DNA of 64,000 nt from Lysobacterales bacterium (GCA_014238945.1 JABAAB010000051.1:62001-126000); one strand, 5' to 3'; positions 36,411-46,623 are shown, counted from the stretch's first letter. Numbers and translations: made by a program. Notes: a model not told the origin generated them from the letters alone.

Positions 36411-36650
36411 TTAATCCACACAGGTATCTCCCACCGAGAACAGGTCCTCCTCAAATGGTTCAAAACCCTTACCATCCTCGGAAACCCAGAAGCAATCGTC
36501 CACACCGCTGACGTCCTGTCCTTCGGGAGCCTCACAATCCGAATATCCACGTACATGGTCGGCCACAAAGGTACAGACATCTTCTTGCAGTTCATCATCA
36601 GCCCAGCTATAAAAACTTTCATCATCACCGGCTTCATGATTCGTACTCCT
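36411..36650 (-). pseudogene. Small acidic four-cysteine reading frame without a proper start
   Basis: On the minus strand a frame of about 75 codons ends at TAA (36413-36411) and reads DDESFYSWADDELQEDVCTF, then YSDCEAPEGQDVSG, DDCFWVSEDG, and finally GDTCVD. It is very acidic with four cysteines and natural-looking codons. The frame has no ATG, GTG or TTG before the conserved-looking part. The only good start, ATG 36637 after AGGAG, is in the neighbouring frame, where the product would be basic and unlike a protein. A small indel near the start, or an unusual start, would explain it. No family recognised. Confidence 0.4.
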
Positions 36651-36736
36651 TTACGAAGGCCATTTAAATGGATGTTAGCGTGGAAACCTGGATTGTACCT
36701 GGCCGATGGCCAGTAGCGTCCGCCCCGAGACAATAA

Positions 36737-37996
36737 TCACTCATGCTCCGTGTCGGTCTCTTCCCAGTCGATTTCCTCCTCGTAGACGTTAGAGGAGGTT
36801 ATAACCGACGCCAGGGCATCGCTGAACTCAGTCTGATCCTCTTCAGCGGCCTGGTCTCGACGCAGACTGCGCAGGACCACGTACATGGCGAGCATTCCAT
36901 GCGCGAGTCCGGTAAAAACAAACATACCGCTGGCACCGGTGAATGTCATGATTGCCGAGGCTATGAACGGTCCCGTTACAGCACCCACGCCGAACATCAG
37001 CAACAGACCACTTGATATCTGCACAAAAGTGTCCGGATCGGCCCAGTCATTGGCGTGCGCAACCGAGATGGAGTAGATCGGGAAGGCGATGACACCCCAG
37101 GCAAATCCCAACCCAAGTATGCCCGGTACGGACAGCTGCTCTGCGAGCAACCACAGCGTTGCCGCAATGGCTGTCCCGGCAAGGCAGATACCCAGCAGTA
37201 CATATCTCCGGTCGATCCTGTCCGAAAGCCAACCCAGTGGCCATTGCCCGGTGGCACCACCCAAAACCACGGCGGTCATAAACCAGGCAGACAGGGTTAT
37301 ATCCTGGGTATAAGCGGCGATAAATACCGGCGCAAGGGACCAGAAGGCACCGTTGGCGAAACCTGAGGTCAGGCTGCCCAACATACCTGTTGGTGAATTC
37401 CTGTACAGCGAGTTGATGTCGAAGTGGGGGTCTTCCAGATCCCGTGGTGCCTGTGTGGTCGACAGCACAACGGGCACCGCAGCCAGGGAAACCAGCACCG
37501 AGGCGATGGCGAACAACTGCAATTTCTGCGGATCTTCCAGTAACAACATTTGCTGGCCAACGGCCAGTACCGTCATGTTGATCAGGATGTATGCCGAGAA
37601 AATCATACCGCGGTTTTCATCACTGGCACGTTCGTTCAGCCAGCTTTCGATGACCACATATAAAACAGCAAAGCAAAACCCGGAAAGAAATCGCAGCACA
37701 CCCCAGGCCCAGATATCAATCCACAAACCGTGCACCAGGGGCGCTGCAGAGGCCACGGCGGTCATGGCGGCAAACACCCTGATGTGGCCGACCCGGTGTA
37801 TCAGTACCGATCCTTTCCAACAACCGTAGGTAAAACCCAGGAAATAGCTGGCGCCGATAAATCCGACTGCAAAGGTGGAAAAATTTTCGATGGTCGCGCG
37901 CACGGGCAACAGGATGCCCTGTAGTCCCTGACCGGCCAGCAGGATCGCAACACCCAGCAGCAGTGAGGCTACCGGTGTCAATGCGCGGATGATCAT
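36737..37996 (-). CDS. MFS transporter with acidic C-terminal tail
   Basis: 419 residues from ATG 37996 (MIIRALTPVASLLLG), where the first membrane segment begins; an ATG at 38038 would add 14 polar residues and cannot be excluded. About twelve hydrophobic segments follow, with the MFS loop GWLSDRIDRRYV between segments 8 and 9, and the family-like LRFLSGFCFAVLYVVIESWLNE in the first half. The last 35 residues are strongly acidic (EEEIDWEETDTEHE) and cytoplasmic. Substrate unknown. The broken ABC permease gene lies just upstream. Confidence 0.85.
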   Translation of the reverse strand: MIIRALTPVASLLLGVAILLAGQGLQGILLPVRATIENFSTFAVGFIGASYFLGFTYGCWKGSVLIHRVGHIRVFAAMTAVASAAPLVHGLWIDIWAWGVLRFLSGFCFAVLYVVIESWLNERASDENRGMIFSAYILINMTVLAVGQQMLLLEDPQKLQLFAIASVLVSLAAVPVVLSTTQAPRDLEDPHFDINSLYRNSPTGMLGSLTSGFANGAFWSLAPVFIAAYTQDITLSAWFMTAVVLGGATGQWPLGWLSDRIDRRYVLLGICLAGTAIAATLWLLAEQLSVPGILGLGFAWGVIAFPIYSISVAHANDWADPDTFVQISSGLLLMFGVGAVTGPFIASAIMTFTGASGMFVFTGLAHGMLAMYVVLRSLRRDQAAEEDQTEFSDALASVITSSNVYEEEIDWEETDTEHE

Positions 37997-38053
37997 CGGT
38001 GCTTCATATCCGTTTTGACCCCAGCGTGCAGAATGCATGAAAACCGGGCAAGA

Positions 38054-39183
38054 TCACTCATACCTCAATGCGTGGACCGGGTTGTCTCGTGCCACACGTA
38101 TTGCCGGGAATGACACCGCCAGCGCTGCCACCAGCAGCGCAATGGCACCTGCCGATATGAAAAACACCGGTGACAGCCCGACCCGTTCAGCGAAGAAATC
38201 AAGGTAGGCGCCGGCGGCCAGCCATCCAAGTGGTGACGCCAGGAGGATGGCAACCAGGACCGGTCTGGAGAACTGCCAGATCAACAGGCGCACGATACGT
38301 GAGACGCTGGCAGCCATCACCTTGCAGATACCCACCTCCTTGCTAGGCTGTTCGGCCATGAATGCGGTCAGGCCAAAGAGTCCGATCAGTGCCACCGGCA
38401 GGGCCAGCACTGCGAATACTGCCAAGGCTGCATTGATACCGGTAAATATCCGGAAGACATCGTCAAATACGGCGCTCAAAAACTGCCGTTGTATCGGATA
38501 GGCAGGGATGATGCGCATCCAGACTTTCTCGATCTCATTCAGAGTAACGGGTATGGCTTCACCTGAGATTCGGACTGAAGCCAGACGAAAAGATTCAGGG
38601 TCACGGATAAAAATGATGGGTTTGATGTCATTGAAAAAGCCGAGAAAATTCGCGTCCGACACAACACCGGCCACGCGGTGTTCGAGGAACACGGCATCTC
38701 CGTTCACCTGGTGGAATGTTTTACCCAGCGCATCCCCACTGTCTTCAAAACCCAGTCGTCTGGCTGCAAGTTCATTGATCAGCACGTTGACGGATTGCAT
38801 TGATGGGATACCTCCCTCGTCCTCGAGCCATGTATCGGCCGGGTGCTCCAAACCCAGCATGCGACCGTCCTTGATGGTCATGTCATAGAGTCCGGTGAAA
38901 TTTTCATCTCTGTCAATTCGTTATTCATCAGCGGCGCGACCCTGGACTGGGTTGCGTTGAGCACCTGTGTGCCCAATCCGGCTTCAGGTCGGATATCGGT
39001 GTAGACCGCGTAGATATTTTCTGCGCCGGGAAAGAACGCGTCATGGTTTCGTTCGTAGGTGGCGAATAACTGAGCGAAAATGAAAACGCTCAGACCGATG
39101 GCCAGCCCCAGGATATTGATGGCTGCGAACAACTTGTTCTTGAGGATATTGCGGATGGCAATGACCAGGTAATTCTTGAGCAC
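38054..39183 (-). pseudogene. ABC transporter permease (MacB/FtsX type) with internal deletion and frameshift
   Basis: Two fragments of one large permease. The start fragment (39183-38878, 101 codons) has NYLVIAIRNILKNKLFAAINILGLAIGL, the classic N-terminal MacB periplasmic-core opening with its first membrane segment, and stops at TGA. The second frame (38881-38054, 275 codons) carries a second periplasmic part with VNVLINELAARRLGFEDSGDALG and the C-terminal FtsX module with three membrane segments, ending HALRYE. Intact relatives are about 800 residues, so about 400 from the middle are missing. No ATPase partner is nearby. A relic rather than a working exporter. Confidence 0.8.
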
Positions 39184-39493
39184 GGGCTTCCTTCACCTAT
39201 TCCAAATCATCAATTTTAGCGGCTGTTTCCGTTGCGGAACCGGTCTACTTTATCAGACTTTGCCTATCCGGGAGTCAGGGCGCGCAGGGAGGTTTTGGAT
39301 CGCGAATCAATCAACACAAGACCCTGCTGGCCCGGTTGACTCTCTGATTTCATCAACAGACCACATCCCCGCTGTTTTGTCATTGCAGATTATCCTGGCT
39401 TACCCAATACAGAGAGCAAATTGTAAAGGTTGCAGCAGCTCTTTGAGTCTTAACAATTTCCGACCCAGAACACTATTTTGTTACCATGTCCCA
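39184..39493. other. Spacer between the permease relic and the TPR-Fic gene
   Basis: 310 bp between divergent genes. The open frame that continues through it on the plus strand gives no protein-like sequence. No operator or repeat stood out. Confidence 0.5.
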
Positions 39494-41292
39494 GTGAATT
39501 TACAGCGCACCAAAACACCCGACAAGGCCCGGATCCAAGAGGTCCGAAACCATCTTCGACGCAAGCCAGCTGATGGGAACGCCTGGCTGGTGTTGGCACA
39601 GTTGCTGTCATCCGGTCCGCCGGGCAATGATTTGCATCATGCACTTGAACAATCGGTCACATTGTTACCGGACAACTACCAGTCATGGTTGTTGGCCGCG
39701 AGGGTACAACAGCGTGGTCATGGGCTGGCTGCGGTACAGAAATGGCTGGAGGATGTTGTTCGGCAACGCCCCGAACTCGCCGCACCGCAATTGGCAAGCG
39801 CTTCATTACGGGCGGTAAGCGATCTGCCGGGTGCTCTGAAGCGCTTCAGGGATATCAGCAGAGATTTTCCACGGGATGCACGACCCCAGATCCTGCTGGC
39901 GGATCTGCTGCAGAAAATGGGCCAGTTTGATGATGCGGTCAGGTGTATTGAACAAGCATTGGTGATTGAGCCGGATTCCGCACAATACTGGGCTAACCTT
40001 GCTGAAATCAGGTTGCTTCAGGGAACCTTGAACAAGGCGGTTGAAGCGGCCAATCGAGCAATTGAGTTGGATCAACACCTGCCTGGCATCAGGGAAATTC
40101 GGGGTGAAGCTTACCGTCTTTCCCTGAATTGGTCAGAGGCACTCAGTGACTATCGGGTGGTTGACAGACAACGCCCACGGGACCCGGAGATACTGAACAA
40201 GATAGGCACCTGCCTGGTGAGACTGGGTAAGCTGGGTGCGGCTGAGAAACTTTTTGAACAGGCAGTTCAGTTGAATCCAGCGCTTACAGTGGCGCAACTG
40301 AACCTGGGTCTTTTGTACGCAACCCGCAAGCGGGGCGATGTGGCCATCTCAAGAATCCGCCAGGCATTACTTGATTCCGGCCTTGATGAGACCAATAGGC
40401 GCAGCGCGCAAACGACCCTCAATATCCTGGTCGAGCACAGGCGGTTGAAGCCCTTTCTTGATCAGGCTGTGAAAAACGAAAGCGTGGGTGAACTGCAGGC
40501 AGCACTTGAGAGTACACCTCAGGACCTGTTGAAATCGGACAGACAAAGTGTGGACAAACTGAGGGAGCTCGCCGAACTGTGTAGTGAATTCGAGTTTGAT
40601 GGTCATGATTTCAGCTACTCGACGGATACGGGAAATTTACCCTTTATCGAGGCCTGGGCTCAATGTAAAAAACCCAGCGGGGATGTTTTGGCACGTGCGG
40701 TTTCCGTGGATTTGGCAACCGGCCCAACAGCCAATCCGGGGAATCCGGAGCGCAGGGTCTCCGCAACGCGTGGCAGGTCATCAATGCTCGTAGAAAATTC
40801 AATTCCAGGATTCTCCAGCAGGCGCAGGGCGAAGCGTGGCTGCGGTATTGGCAGGCTCGAATATTGAACCAAAGCCCTGAGAAACTACCGGGCCAATACA
40901 AGGCCATTTCAAACACCATTGGACGTGAAATGCCAACGCCACCTGAATGCACATCAGAGACCTACCGTGTGTTACTGGGCGATATTCGTTCAACCGTTCC
41001 CGATGGACTGGCCAGCGCTGTGTTCATGTATCTCGCCATGAACATGATCCATGGATTTGGTGACGGTAACGGCCGCCTGTCTCGTTTTCTGTTGGGGTGG
41101 GAGTGTGAAAGTGCCGGTTTGGCCGCGATTGTGATTCCGCTGGAACTGCGTTCGGATCTGGCGAAAAATCTTGTTGCAGTATTGTTTGAAAAAAAACTTG
41201 AAGGACTGGTTGAGGTGCTGAAAAAAGCCCATCTGGCAACAGACCGGCTATTGCAGCAAATTTGTTCTGAAAATACCGGAAGCCATCCATGA
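39494..41292 (+). pseudogene. TPR-Fic protein broken by a 1-nt frameshift
   Basis: From a GTG at 39494 the first frame gives about 430 residues of TPR repeats (for example WLVLAQLL, AQYWANLAEIRLLQG, AAEKLFEQAVQLNPALTVAQLNLG). Near 40740-40760, in a run of G and C, it should shift one base: the next frame then reads GAQGLRNAWQVINARRK, AWLRYWQARILNQSPEK and continues into a Fic domain. The Fic motif HGFGDGNGR holds the catalytic His (codon 41050-41052). Fic proteins transfer AMP or similar groups to Ser, Thr or Tyr of targets; TPR-Fic fusions resemble animal FICD. I found no clear inhibitory [ST]xxxE[GN] motif. The first frame stops at 40867. The deletion could be real or an assembly error. Confidence 0.8.
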
Positions 41293-41409
41293 CCTGATCG
41301 CCAGGTATTGCAATGTAGATCGAATCAGGAACGCACACCTTTTCATGCGCTATCTATTTCCTTTGTCGGGCAGACCAGATGATCATTGCCGGGTACTACC
41401 GACATGTAA

Positions 41410-43028
41410 AACGTGTGTTTCACCCGTGGGGGTCGTAAATACCTGCTCATCACCGATGAAATCCTTGAAGGTACGATTATCGGAACTGGGCACAATCCTG
41501 TCCTTTTCAATGTGGACTAAATATCCTTGCAAACGATGGCTTCAGTGCAGTGTCCGATACTGTGTTTCCAACCACCCAGGCGACGCCGCCAAATAACTTT
41601 TCCGCACCCCGCGTCTCAGGGCAGGATATCCAGCCGAGGACAACTGTGAGTCCGTAGGATATTCAGCCCCAGGGCCCGATCCCACCAGGGGACGATGATT
41701 ACTTCAGGCTGGAACTGTGGGCGCCGGGTCATCTTACCCTGGAATCCACGGGTGACACAGACACTTTTGGTTCGTTAAAGAACTCATCCTGTACTGACAT
41801 TGCCACGGACGATGAGAGCGGAGAGGGTAGTAATTTCCTAATCGCCTCGTCTATAGGTACGGGAACCTATTACCTGGATGCACGGGGTTACTCTTCAACC
41901 ACTCGTGGTTCATGACCGTTCCATCAATGCGGGTACCAGCAGCCTGATACCGGGAGCAGGCAGCATTGTTTTTGCTGGTGGGGTTTACGAAAATGACCTG
42001 CAATTCAACAATATGGGTACCTCGCTGAATTTCGGACCTGTCGGGGCACTGGATAATACGACGATCGACCTGGGTGCTTCTTCTTCACACGGATACGCAC
42101 AGTCAAACTCTTTGCCCGCAAACGCCAGGGTGCACGTGGCGCATCAGGTGACACTGGATAATGCGGTAACCATTGAGTATCCGTTGGGATCCGGTGCGGT
42201 CATCTATTCCGGAATCCCACTGGACTTTTACCTGGGTCAGGCACCAGGCACCGCCTGGTACCGCCCAGGATTCTCCGAGGAATACAGGCCCAACATCATT
42301 GCTTATGCACTGGATCTGTCACAAAGCTATTACGAGATCTACCGTTGCACCGAACACTCCGAAGTTGGGAGTTGTGGAAATCCGGTGGTCACCCTGCCGT
42401 TGAATGCCTTGTCCTGGGACGACCACAACGGTGAAAAAATACCGAGTATTTCTATCGGATGAAGGCCTGTAACAACTTTGCCGGTTGTGGTGGCTTCAGT
42501 TCCCAATGGCGTGGTTATCGGGGAGCGTTGCCGCTGTTCAGGAATGATTTCGAAGGAGTGGAGCATGAATCGTTTCAATTCAGTATTGAATCTGAGGTCA
42601 GTGAAGCCAGGGCGGAAGGCTGCATGGCGGTGACCCGGGCTGGATTCCCCAATCAAACAGGCGAGCTTGAATGGCTGGTGATCACACCCGCCGATATGAT
42701 CTCGCTTGAACTGGCCTACCTGGATTCTGGTGGGGTGTCTCGTCACTACTCCAAGTCCGATTTTTACCAGATCGCATGGTCCACCAATGGGGGTGTTCTT
42801 GACTTCTCCACCGAGCTCGTCGGCCAGCCCACAGCAGGTCTGCCGTTTGGTTCCAAAAATACCAACGGCGAAGCCGGGGACGTATGGTATTTCTGGGTAC
42901 ATGCCGTGAACGATCATGGCGAATCAGTTATGGGTAACTATGATTCCGGATATGTCGCGTTACCAGCGGCGTTTGTGACACAAGGATTAACGAAACCTCA
43001 GATTGTTTCTGCCAAGTTGCCCGATTGA
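41410..43028 (+). pseudogene. Shattered gene for a large secreted protein with PPC and FN3-like parts
   Basis: Fragments in several frames form one decayed protein. About 41420-41640 reads ITDEILEGTIIGTG and NDGFSAVSDTV, an Ig-like remnant, broken by stops. About 41685-41915 reads DDDYFRLELWAPGHLTLEST through GTGTYYLDARGYSSTT, a pre-peptidase C-terminal domain. 41878-42462 continues with GAVIYSGIPLDFYL and YYEIYRCTEHSEVGSCG; a shift near 42450 leads to EYFYRMKACNNFAGCGGFSS, an FN3-like ending, and a tail to 43028. The end overlaps the convergent hydroxyacid oxidase gene by 42 bp. No signal peptide or catalytic domain remains. Confidence 0.7.
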
Positions 43029-44135
43029 AGTACAACCCATCAGCTTCATATCACGTTCCAGTTCTGATCGCATCAGACCCAGTGCCCGTTCCACCCCGGG
43101 TTGACCGGCAGCGGCCAGCGCGTACAGGTAGGCACGCCCACCGGAGCAGGCCTTTGCGCCCACTGACAGCGCCTTGAGTATATGCGTGCCGCGACGGATA
43201 CCGCCGTCGCAAATCACATCAATGTCATCACCCACGGCATCAACAATTTCAGCCAGTTGGTCGAAGGGTGAGCGGGATCCATCCAATTGACGGCCACCAT
43301 GGTTGGATACCATGATGGCGGTGGCGCCGATGTCGACTGCTCGTATTGCATCCCCGACAGACATCACACCTTTGAGTACGAATTGTCCCCCCCATTGTTG
43401 AGCGAGGTCTTCCGCCATGTTCCAGTCCATGGACTGGTCCAGCATGGTATTGAAGTAATCTGCAACGGATACCGCGATATTTGTACCTTCCGATATGTAA
43501 TCCTTTAGTTGTGACAACTCGGACCGCTCATGGGTCAAATAATTCAATGCCCAGCGAGGATGGGTCATGAACCCCAACAGACTTCGCCAGTTCAGCTTCA
43601 ATGGCGTGGTAAAACCGCTTTGAAGATCCCGTTCACGTTTCCCGCCAACAATGGTGTCGACGGTCAACACCAGTATTTCGAAGTTGGCGTCCTTGCAGCG
43701 GTCGATCATATTCTGCGTCAGCGCCTTGTCCTTGTGTACGTAGAGCTGGAACATCTTCGGGCTGCTTATGGTGGAACCGATTTCTTCGATGCTGATGGTG
43801 CCAATGGATGAAATGCCGAAAAGTGTGTCGAACTTCTGCGCTGCCGCGGCGACGGCTCGCTCGCCATCCGGATGGAACAGACGTTGCAGGGCCGTGGGTG
43901 ACAGGAAAAAAGGCATGGACAGCTTTTGGCCGAGCACCGTGGTGGTCATATCGATCTTGTCCACGCCGGCCAGTACATTGGGTACCAGGTCGCATTGCTC
44001 AAAGGCCTCTGTATTGCGCCGGTAGGTCACCTCGTCTTCTGCCGCACCGTCGATGTAATGAAAGATGGGGCCGGGTAGCCTGCGTCGCGCAAGTTCACGA
44101 AAATCCCCGGTATTGTGACAATGCTTTAATCGCAT
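42987..44135 (-). CDS. FMN-dependent 2-hydroxyacid oxidase/dehydrogenase
   Basis: 382 residues, the length of LldD and glycolate oxidase. It begins like the family (DFRELARRRLPGPIFHYIDGAAEDE), has PFFLSPTALQRLFHPDGE, and carries the FMN and substrate signature SNHGGRQLDG with catalytic His279. CDGGIRRGTHILKAL binds the FMN phosphate. It oxidises a 2-hydroxyacid, such as L-lactate, to the 2-oxoacid, passing electrons to quinone or oxygen. The substrate is not fixed by sequence. It is convergent with the preceding pseudogene. Confidence 0.9.
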   Translation of the reverse strand: MRLKHCHNTGDFRELARRRLPGPIFHYIDGAAEDEVTYRRNTEAFEQCDLVPNVLAGVDKIDMTTTVLGQKLSMPFFLSPTALQRLFHPDGERAVAAAAQKFDTLFGISSIGTISIEEIGSTISSPKMFQLYVHKDKALTQNMIDRCKDANFEILVLTVDTIVGGKRERDLQSGFTTPLKLNWRSLLGFMTHPRWALNYLTHERSELSQLKDYISEGTNIAVSVADYFNTMLDQSMDWNMAEDLAQQWGGQFVLKGVMSVGDAIRAVDIGATAIMVSNHGGRQLDGSRSPFDQLAEIVDAVGDDIDVICDGGIRRGTHILKALSVGAKACSGGRAYLYALAAAGQPGVERALGLMRSELERDMKLMGCTSIGQLGRNNLRFR

Positions 44136-44216
44136 GGTATCTGCTGGTCCTGTGCTGTGATCACCCTGTCGCGGAATTTCGACACCAGTGCAGTGGTGAT
44201 AGTGACAGCAAATGAT

Positions 44217-44849
44217 TTATGAATCACCAATAATCCCGAGTATGTGGTCTGTCATTTTTGAGGCATCTGTATAGGAAACGGGGATCCTGATGATCGAGTC
44301 TCCCTGCAATAGCCGCAACGATGGAAAACCCTGCACACCCATGCGTCGTGACAGTTTGATTTCCCGTTGGAGCTGAGCCCGCGTTGGTTCCGAGTTTAGC
44401 CGGGCACGAAAGACGTCAGAATCCAGCCCCAGGTTTGCAGCAAATTCGACCAGCGTATCGTCTTCTGACGGGTTTTGCGCGTGACGGTAATAACCATTCT
44501 GAATGGCTGCCGTCATGGCCCGATCATATTGCAGGCCCTGGCCGCGGGCCGCGATGACTGCGCGGCAGGCGGGCCAGGTAGATCTTCGGGGTCTGCAATC
44601 TATCCAAAAATTGTAATTAAATTTAATTCCTGGAATAGTGGTTTCAATTTTCTTCCAGGTGTTGCGCAGGAACTTCTGCATCTCTTCCGGCATAGGATCA
44701 ACGGAATCCGGAGCCAGTCCGCCTAGCAGCCGGACCACTTCGATTGAGTCCGGTAGTCTCTCAAGCAATAAATTGAGACAGGGGTCAAAGCCCCAGCACC
44801 AGCTGCACATGGGGTCATGGATGTAGAAAAGTTTTTGATCAGTATCCAT
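44217..44849 (-). CDS. DsbA family (thioredoxin-fold) protein
   Basis: 210 residues from ATG 44849; a TTG nine bases upstream is in frame but not needed. The active-site CSWC (Cys15, Cys18) in DPMCSWCWGF matches FrnE-like cytosolic DsbA proteins. The cis-proline loop is MGVQGFPSLRL near 165-175. There is no signal peptide, so it is probably cytosolic. The target is unknown. It overlaps or abuts the membrane protein gene upstream (ending at 44855), so the two are probably one transcript. Confidence 0.85.
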   Translation of the reverse strand: MDTDQKLFYIHDPMCSWCWGFDPCLNLLLERLPDSIEVVRLLGGLAPDSVDPMPEEMQKFLRNTWKKIETTIPGIKFNYNFWIDCRPRRSTWPACRAVIAARGQGLQYDRAMTAAIQNGYYRHAQNPSEDDTLVEFAANLGLDSDVFRARLNSEPTRAQLQREIKLSRRMGVQGFPSLRLLQGDSIIRIPVSYTDASKMTDHILGIIGDS

Positions 44850-44854
44850 AAGTA

Positions 44855-45535
44855 TCAACTTTCAGAGATCAGAGGATGACAACAGCGTTGCGGTTGCAAC
44901 CCTTTTCGCACCCCGCTAACCAGTATGACAATTGCCAGAATCTGTACCAGGTGATAGATGCCGTTGTGGTCAAAAACCCAGATAAAGGTGAATGACAGGG
45001 CCCGTGTGGCCTGAATCCCTGCGGCCAGCAGGGTCAGGAAAATACCGAGTGCAACCAGATCCGCACCCTCGAGCAGGCGGCGGACGGCAAGCCAGGAGTA
45101 CCCACCAAGCGCGAACACCATCACCACACCCTGGTAAATAATGAATGCCAGGAAATCACCTTTTCCGGCCATGCTGTAAATAAAAAAACCGATACCCATC
45201 ATCACCGCCACCGGCAGGACTCTGCGGCCTGTTTGCTGTCCCCACAGGTCAGATACCACGACCACCAGGAAAAGCCCGATCAATATTCCAAGTGAAAGAT
45301 TAATCGGATACCAGAAAAATGACTGGATCTGTCGGGACCAGTTAAAACCGTGGGACAGTGCACCCAAAAAAGCTGCCACGGCAAGCAAAATCAGAACCAC
45401 CGTCCAGATTCCCATTTGCCAATTGGTCGTGCTGTTCGCCTGCCGCAGAGCCAGAATACCCCACAGTGCCGAGATTGCCAGCAGGAAATCGGTGACAGCT
45501 GTTGTCTGTTCCGCCGGGATTTCTGTCCAATTCAT
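44855..45535 (-). CDS. Membrane protein, about seven segments (DUF6962-like)
   Basis: 226 residues that are mainly hydrophobic, with about seven membrane segments from residue 15 on (VTDFLLAISALWGILAL, WTVVLILLAVAAFLGAL, LSLGILIGLFLVVVV and so on). The conserved-looking histidines are in ALSHGF and DHNGIYHLVQ. The pattern recalls the ceramidase-like or DUF6962 group, but I am not sure. It is followed directly by the DsbA-like gene. No function can be stated. Confidence 0.65.
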   Translation of the reverse strand: MNWTEIPAEQTTAVTDFLLAISALWGILALRQANSTTNWQMGIWTVVLILLAVAAFLGALSHGFNWSRQIQSFFWYPINLSLGILIGLFLVVVVSDLWGQQTGRRVLPVAVMMGIGFFIYSMAGKGDFLAFIIYQGVVMVFALGGYSWLAVRRLLEGADLVALGIFLTLLAAGIQATRALSFTFIWVFDHNGIYHLVQILAIVILVSGVRKGLQPQRCCHPLISES

Positions 45536-45578
45536 CCAGGGTCACCTGATAGTGTTTGAGCGCATCCTGAAGACCCGT

Positions 45579-46010
45579 TCAAACAGTGGTCATGGCAACG
45601 CTGACGGTCAAATATACCCACATGGTCAGCAGGAAGATCCAGCTCAGGAAATAGACCGATATCCTGCGGTAAATCCTGTTACGTCCGATGTGGATAAATG
45701 CGTGAATGGCGCGTGTTGCCACATAACACCATGCCAGTGACAGGAAAACAACACTGGTCAGGCCAGTCAGCATGGCCGCCAGGCAAACAATATAAAACAG
45801 GGTAGGGGCCTCGAAGATATTCTTGAAATGCCGGGACAGCTTGGCCGTGCTGTCCGGCTCTATTTCACCCTGGTAAGTCTTGAAATACAACGCAGGGATT
45901 TCGCCATCCCTGACCGCACGCACGCGACTGCGAAATAGTTTGGCCAATACGATAACCGTGATCAGGACCATTGCAAACATCGGGTATACCAACACAAATT
46001 TATCCATCAT
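45579..46010 (-). CDS. MAPEG family membrane protein
   Basis: 143 residues with four membrane segments. The MAPEG pattern is present: FKNIFEAPTLFYIVCLAAMLTG, then WCYVATRAIHAFIHIGRNR. Eukaryotic members are glutathione transferases or leukotriene synthases; bacterial ones are mostly uncharacterised. It lies 44 bp upstream of the seven-segment membrane protein on the same strand, possibly cotranscribed. Confidence 0.88.
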   Translation of the reverse strand: MMDKFVLVYPMFAMVLITVIVLAKLFRSRVRAVRDGEIPALYFKTYQGEIEPDSTAKLSRHFKNIFEAPTLFYIVCLAAMLTGLTSVVFLSLAWCYVATRAIHAFIHIGRNRIYRRISVYFLSWIFLLTMWVYLTVSVAMTTV

Positions 46011-46188
46011 GACGTTCCATTCTCAAGGTTGTGGGATATGGGTTATTCGATCCTGTTTGCGCAATCTACCCAACGCAGGGCGGACAGGTGCTTCATGAGT
46101 CCCTGATTTCCGCTGCGAAAATCATCGATGTGTTGCTGCAGTTACTGTCATGTTTGCAACAAACCTGTTGCGGGCAGACACCGACCGA

Positions 46189-46623
46189 CTACTCTGGCAA
46201 AACATCACCCGAACCACCCATTTCAGCCGGGAAATCCCTCAGCTTGGGCAGGCCGTCCTTAACCCGCAAGGTCTTTTCCTGGTAATTGACATGAACGCCC
46301 GGCCGGTGGGAAAAATCAGGAATGGCTGCAGCATACACATCGGTCAGTCCCATACCGGGGTGTTCGGTGAAGAAGTGACCTCCACAGGTCTTGCACCATT
46401 TACGCAGACTTTGCCCGGTCTTGTTATAGGTGCCGATGTTGTCAGCTCCCCGGGTAATCTCCACCGATTCCGGTTTCCACAAGGTGAATGCGTTGACCGG
46501 GCCTCCCGATCAGTGACGACAGGATTCACAGTGACAATAACCCATGGCTTCGGGTGCGCCACTGATTGTAAATTGCACGGCACAACAGAAACAGCTGCCC
46601 TCGTACGCTTGTTCTTTGTTCAT
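46189..46623 (-). pseudogene. GFA-family zinc protein interrupted by an in-frame TGA
   Basis: From ATG 46623 the frame reads GSCFCCAVQF and YCHCESCRH, then TGA (46512-46510), and without any shift continues SGGPVNAFTLWKPESVEI, then CKTCGGHFF and on to 46189. The GFA/CENP-V zinc cysteines (CFCC, CHCESC, CKTC) are all there, and relatives have Trp after the CRK or CRH position, so TGG probably mutated to TGA. Intact length would be 144 residues. The family includes glutathione-dependent formaldehyde-activating-like proteins with no clear general role. Other genes here use TGA as stop, so a code change is excluded. Confidence 0.8.

Noticed and set aside
46510..46512. TGA as selenocysteine in the GFA gene
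   Set aside because: The family has Trp, not Cys, at this position, and no SECIS-like hairpin was apparent directly after it.
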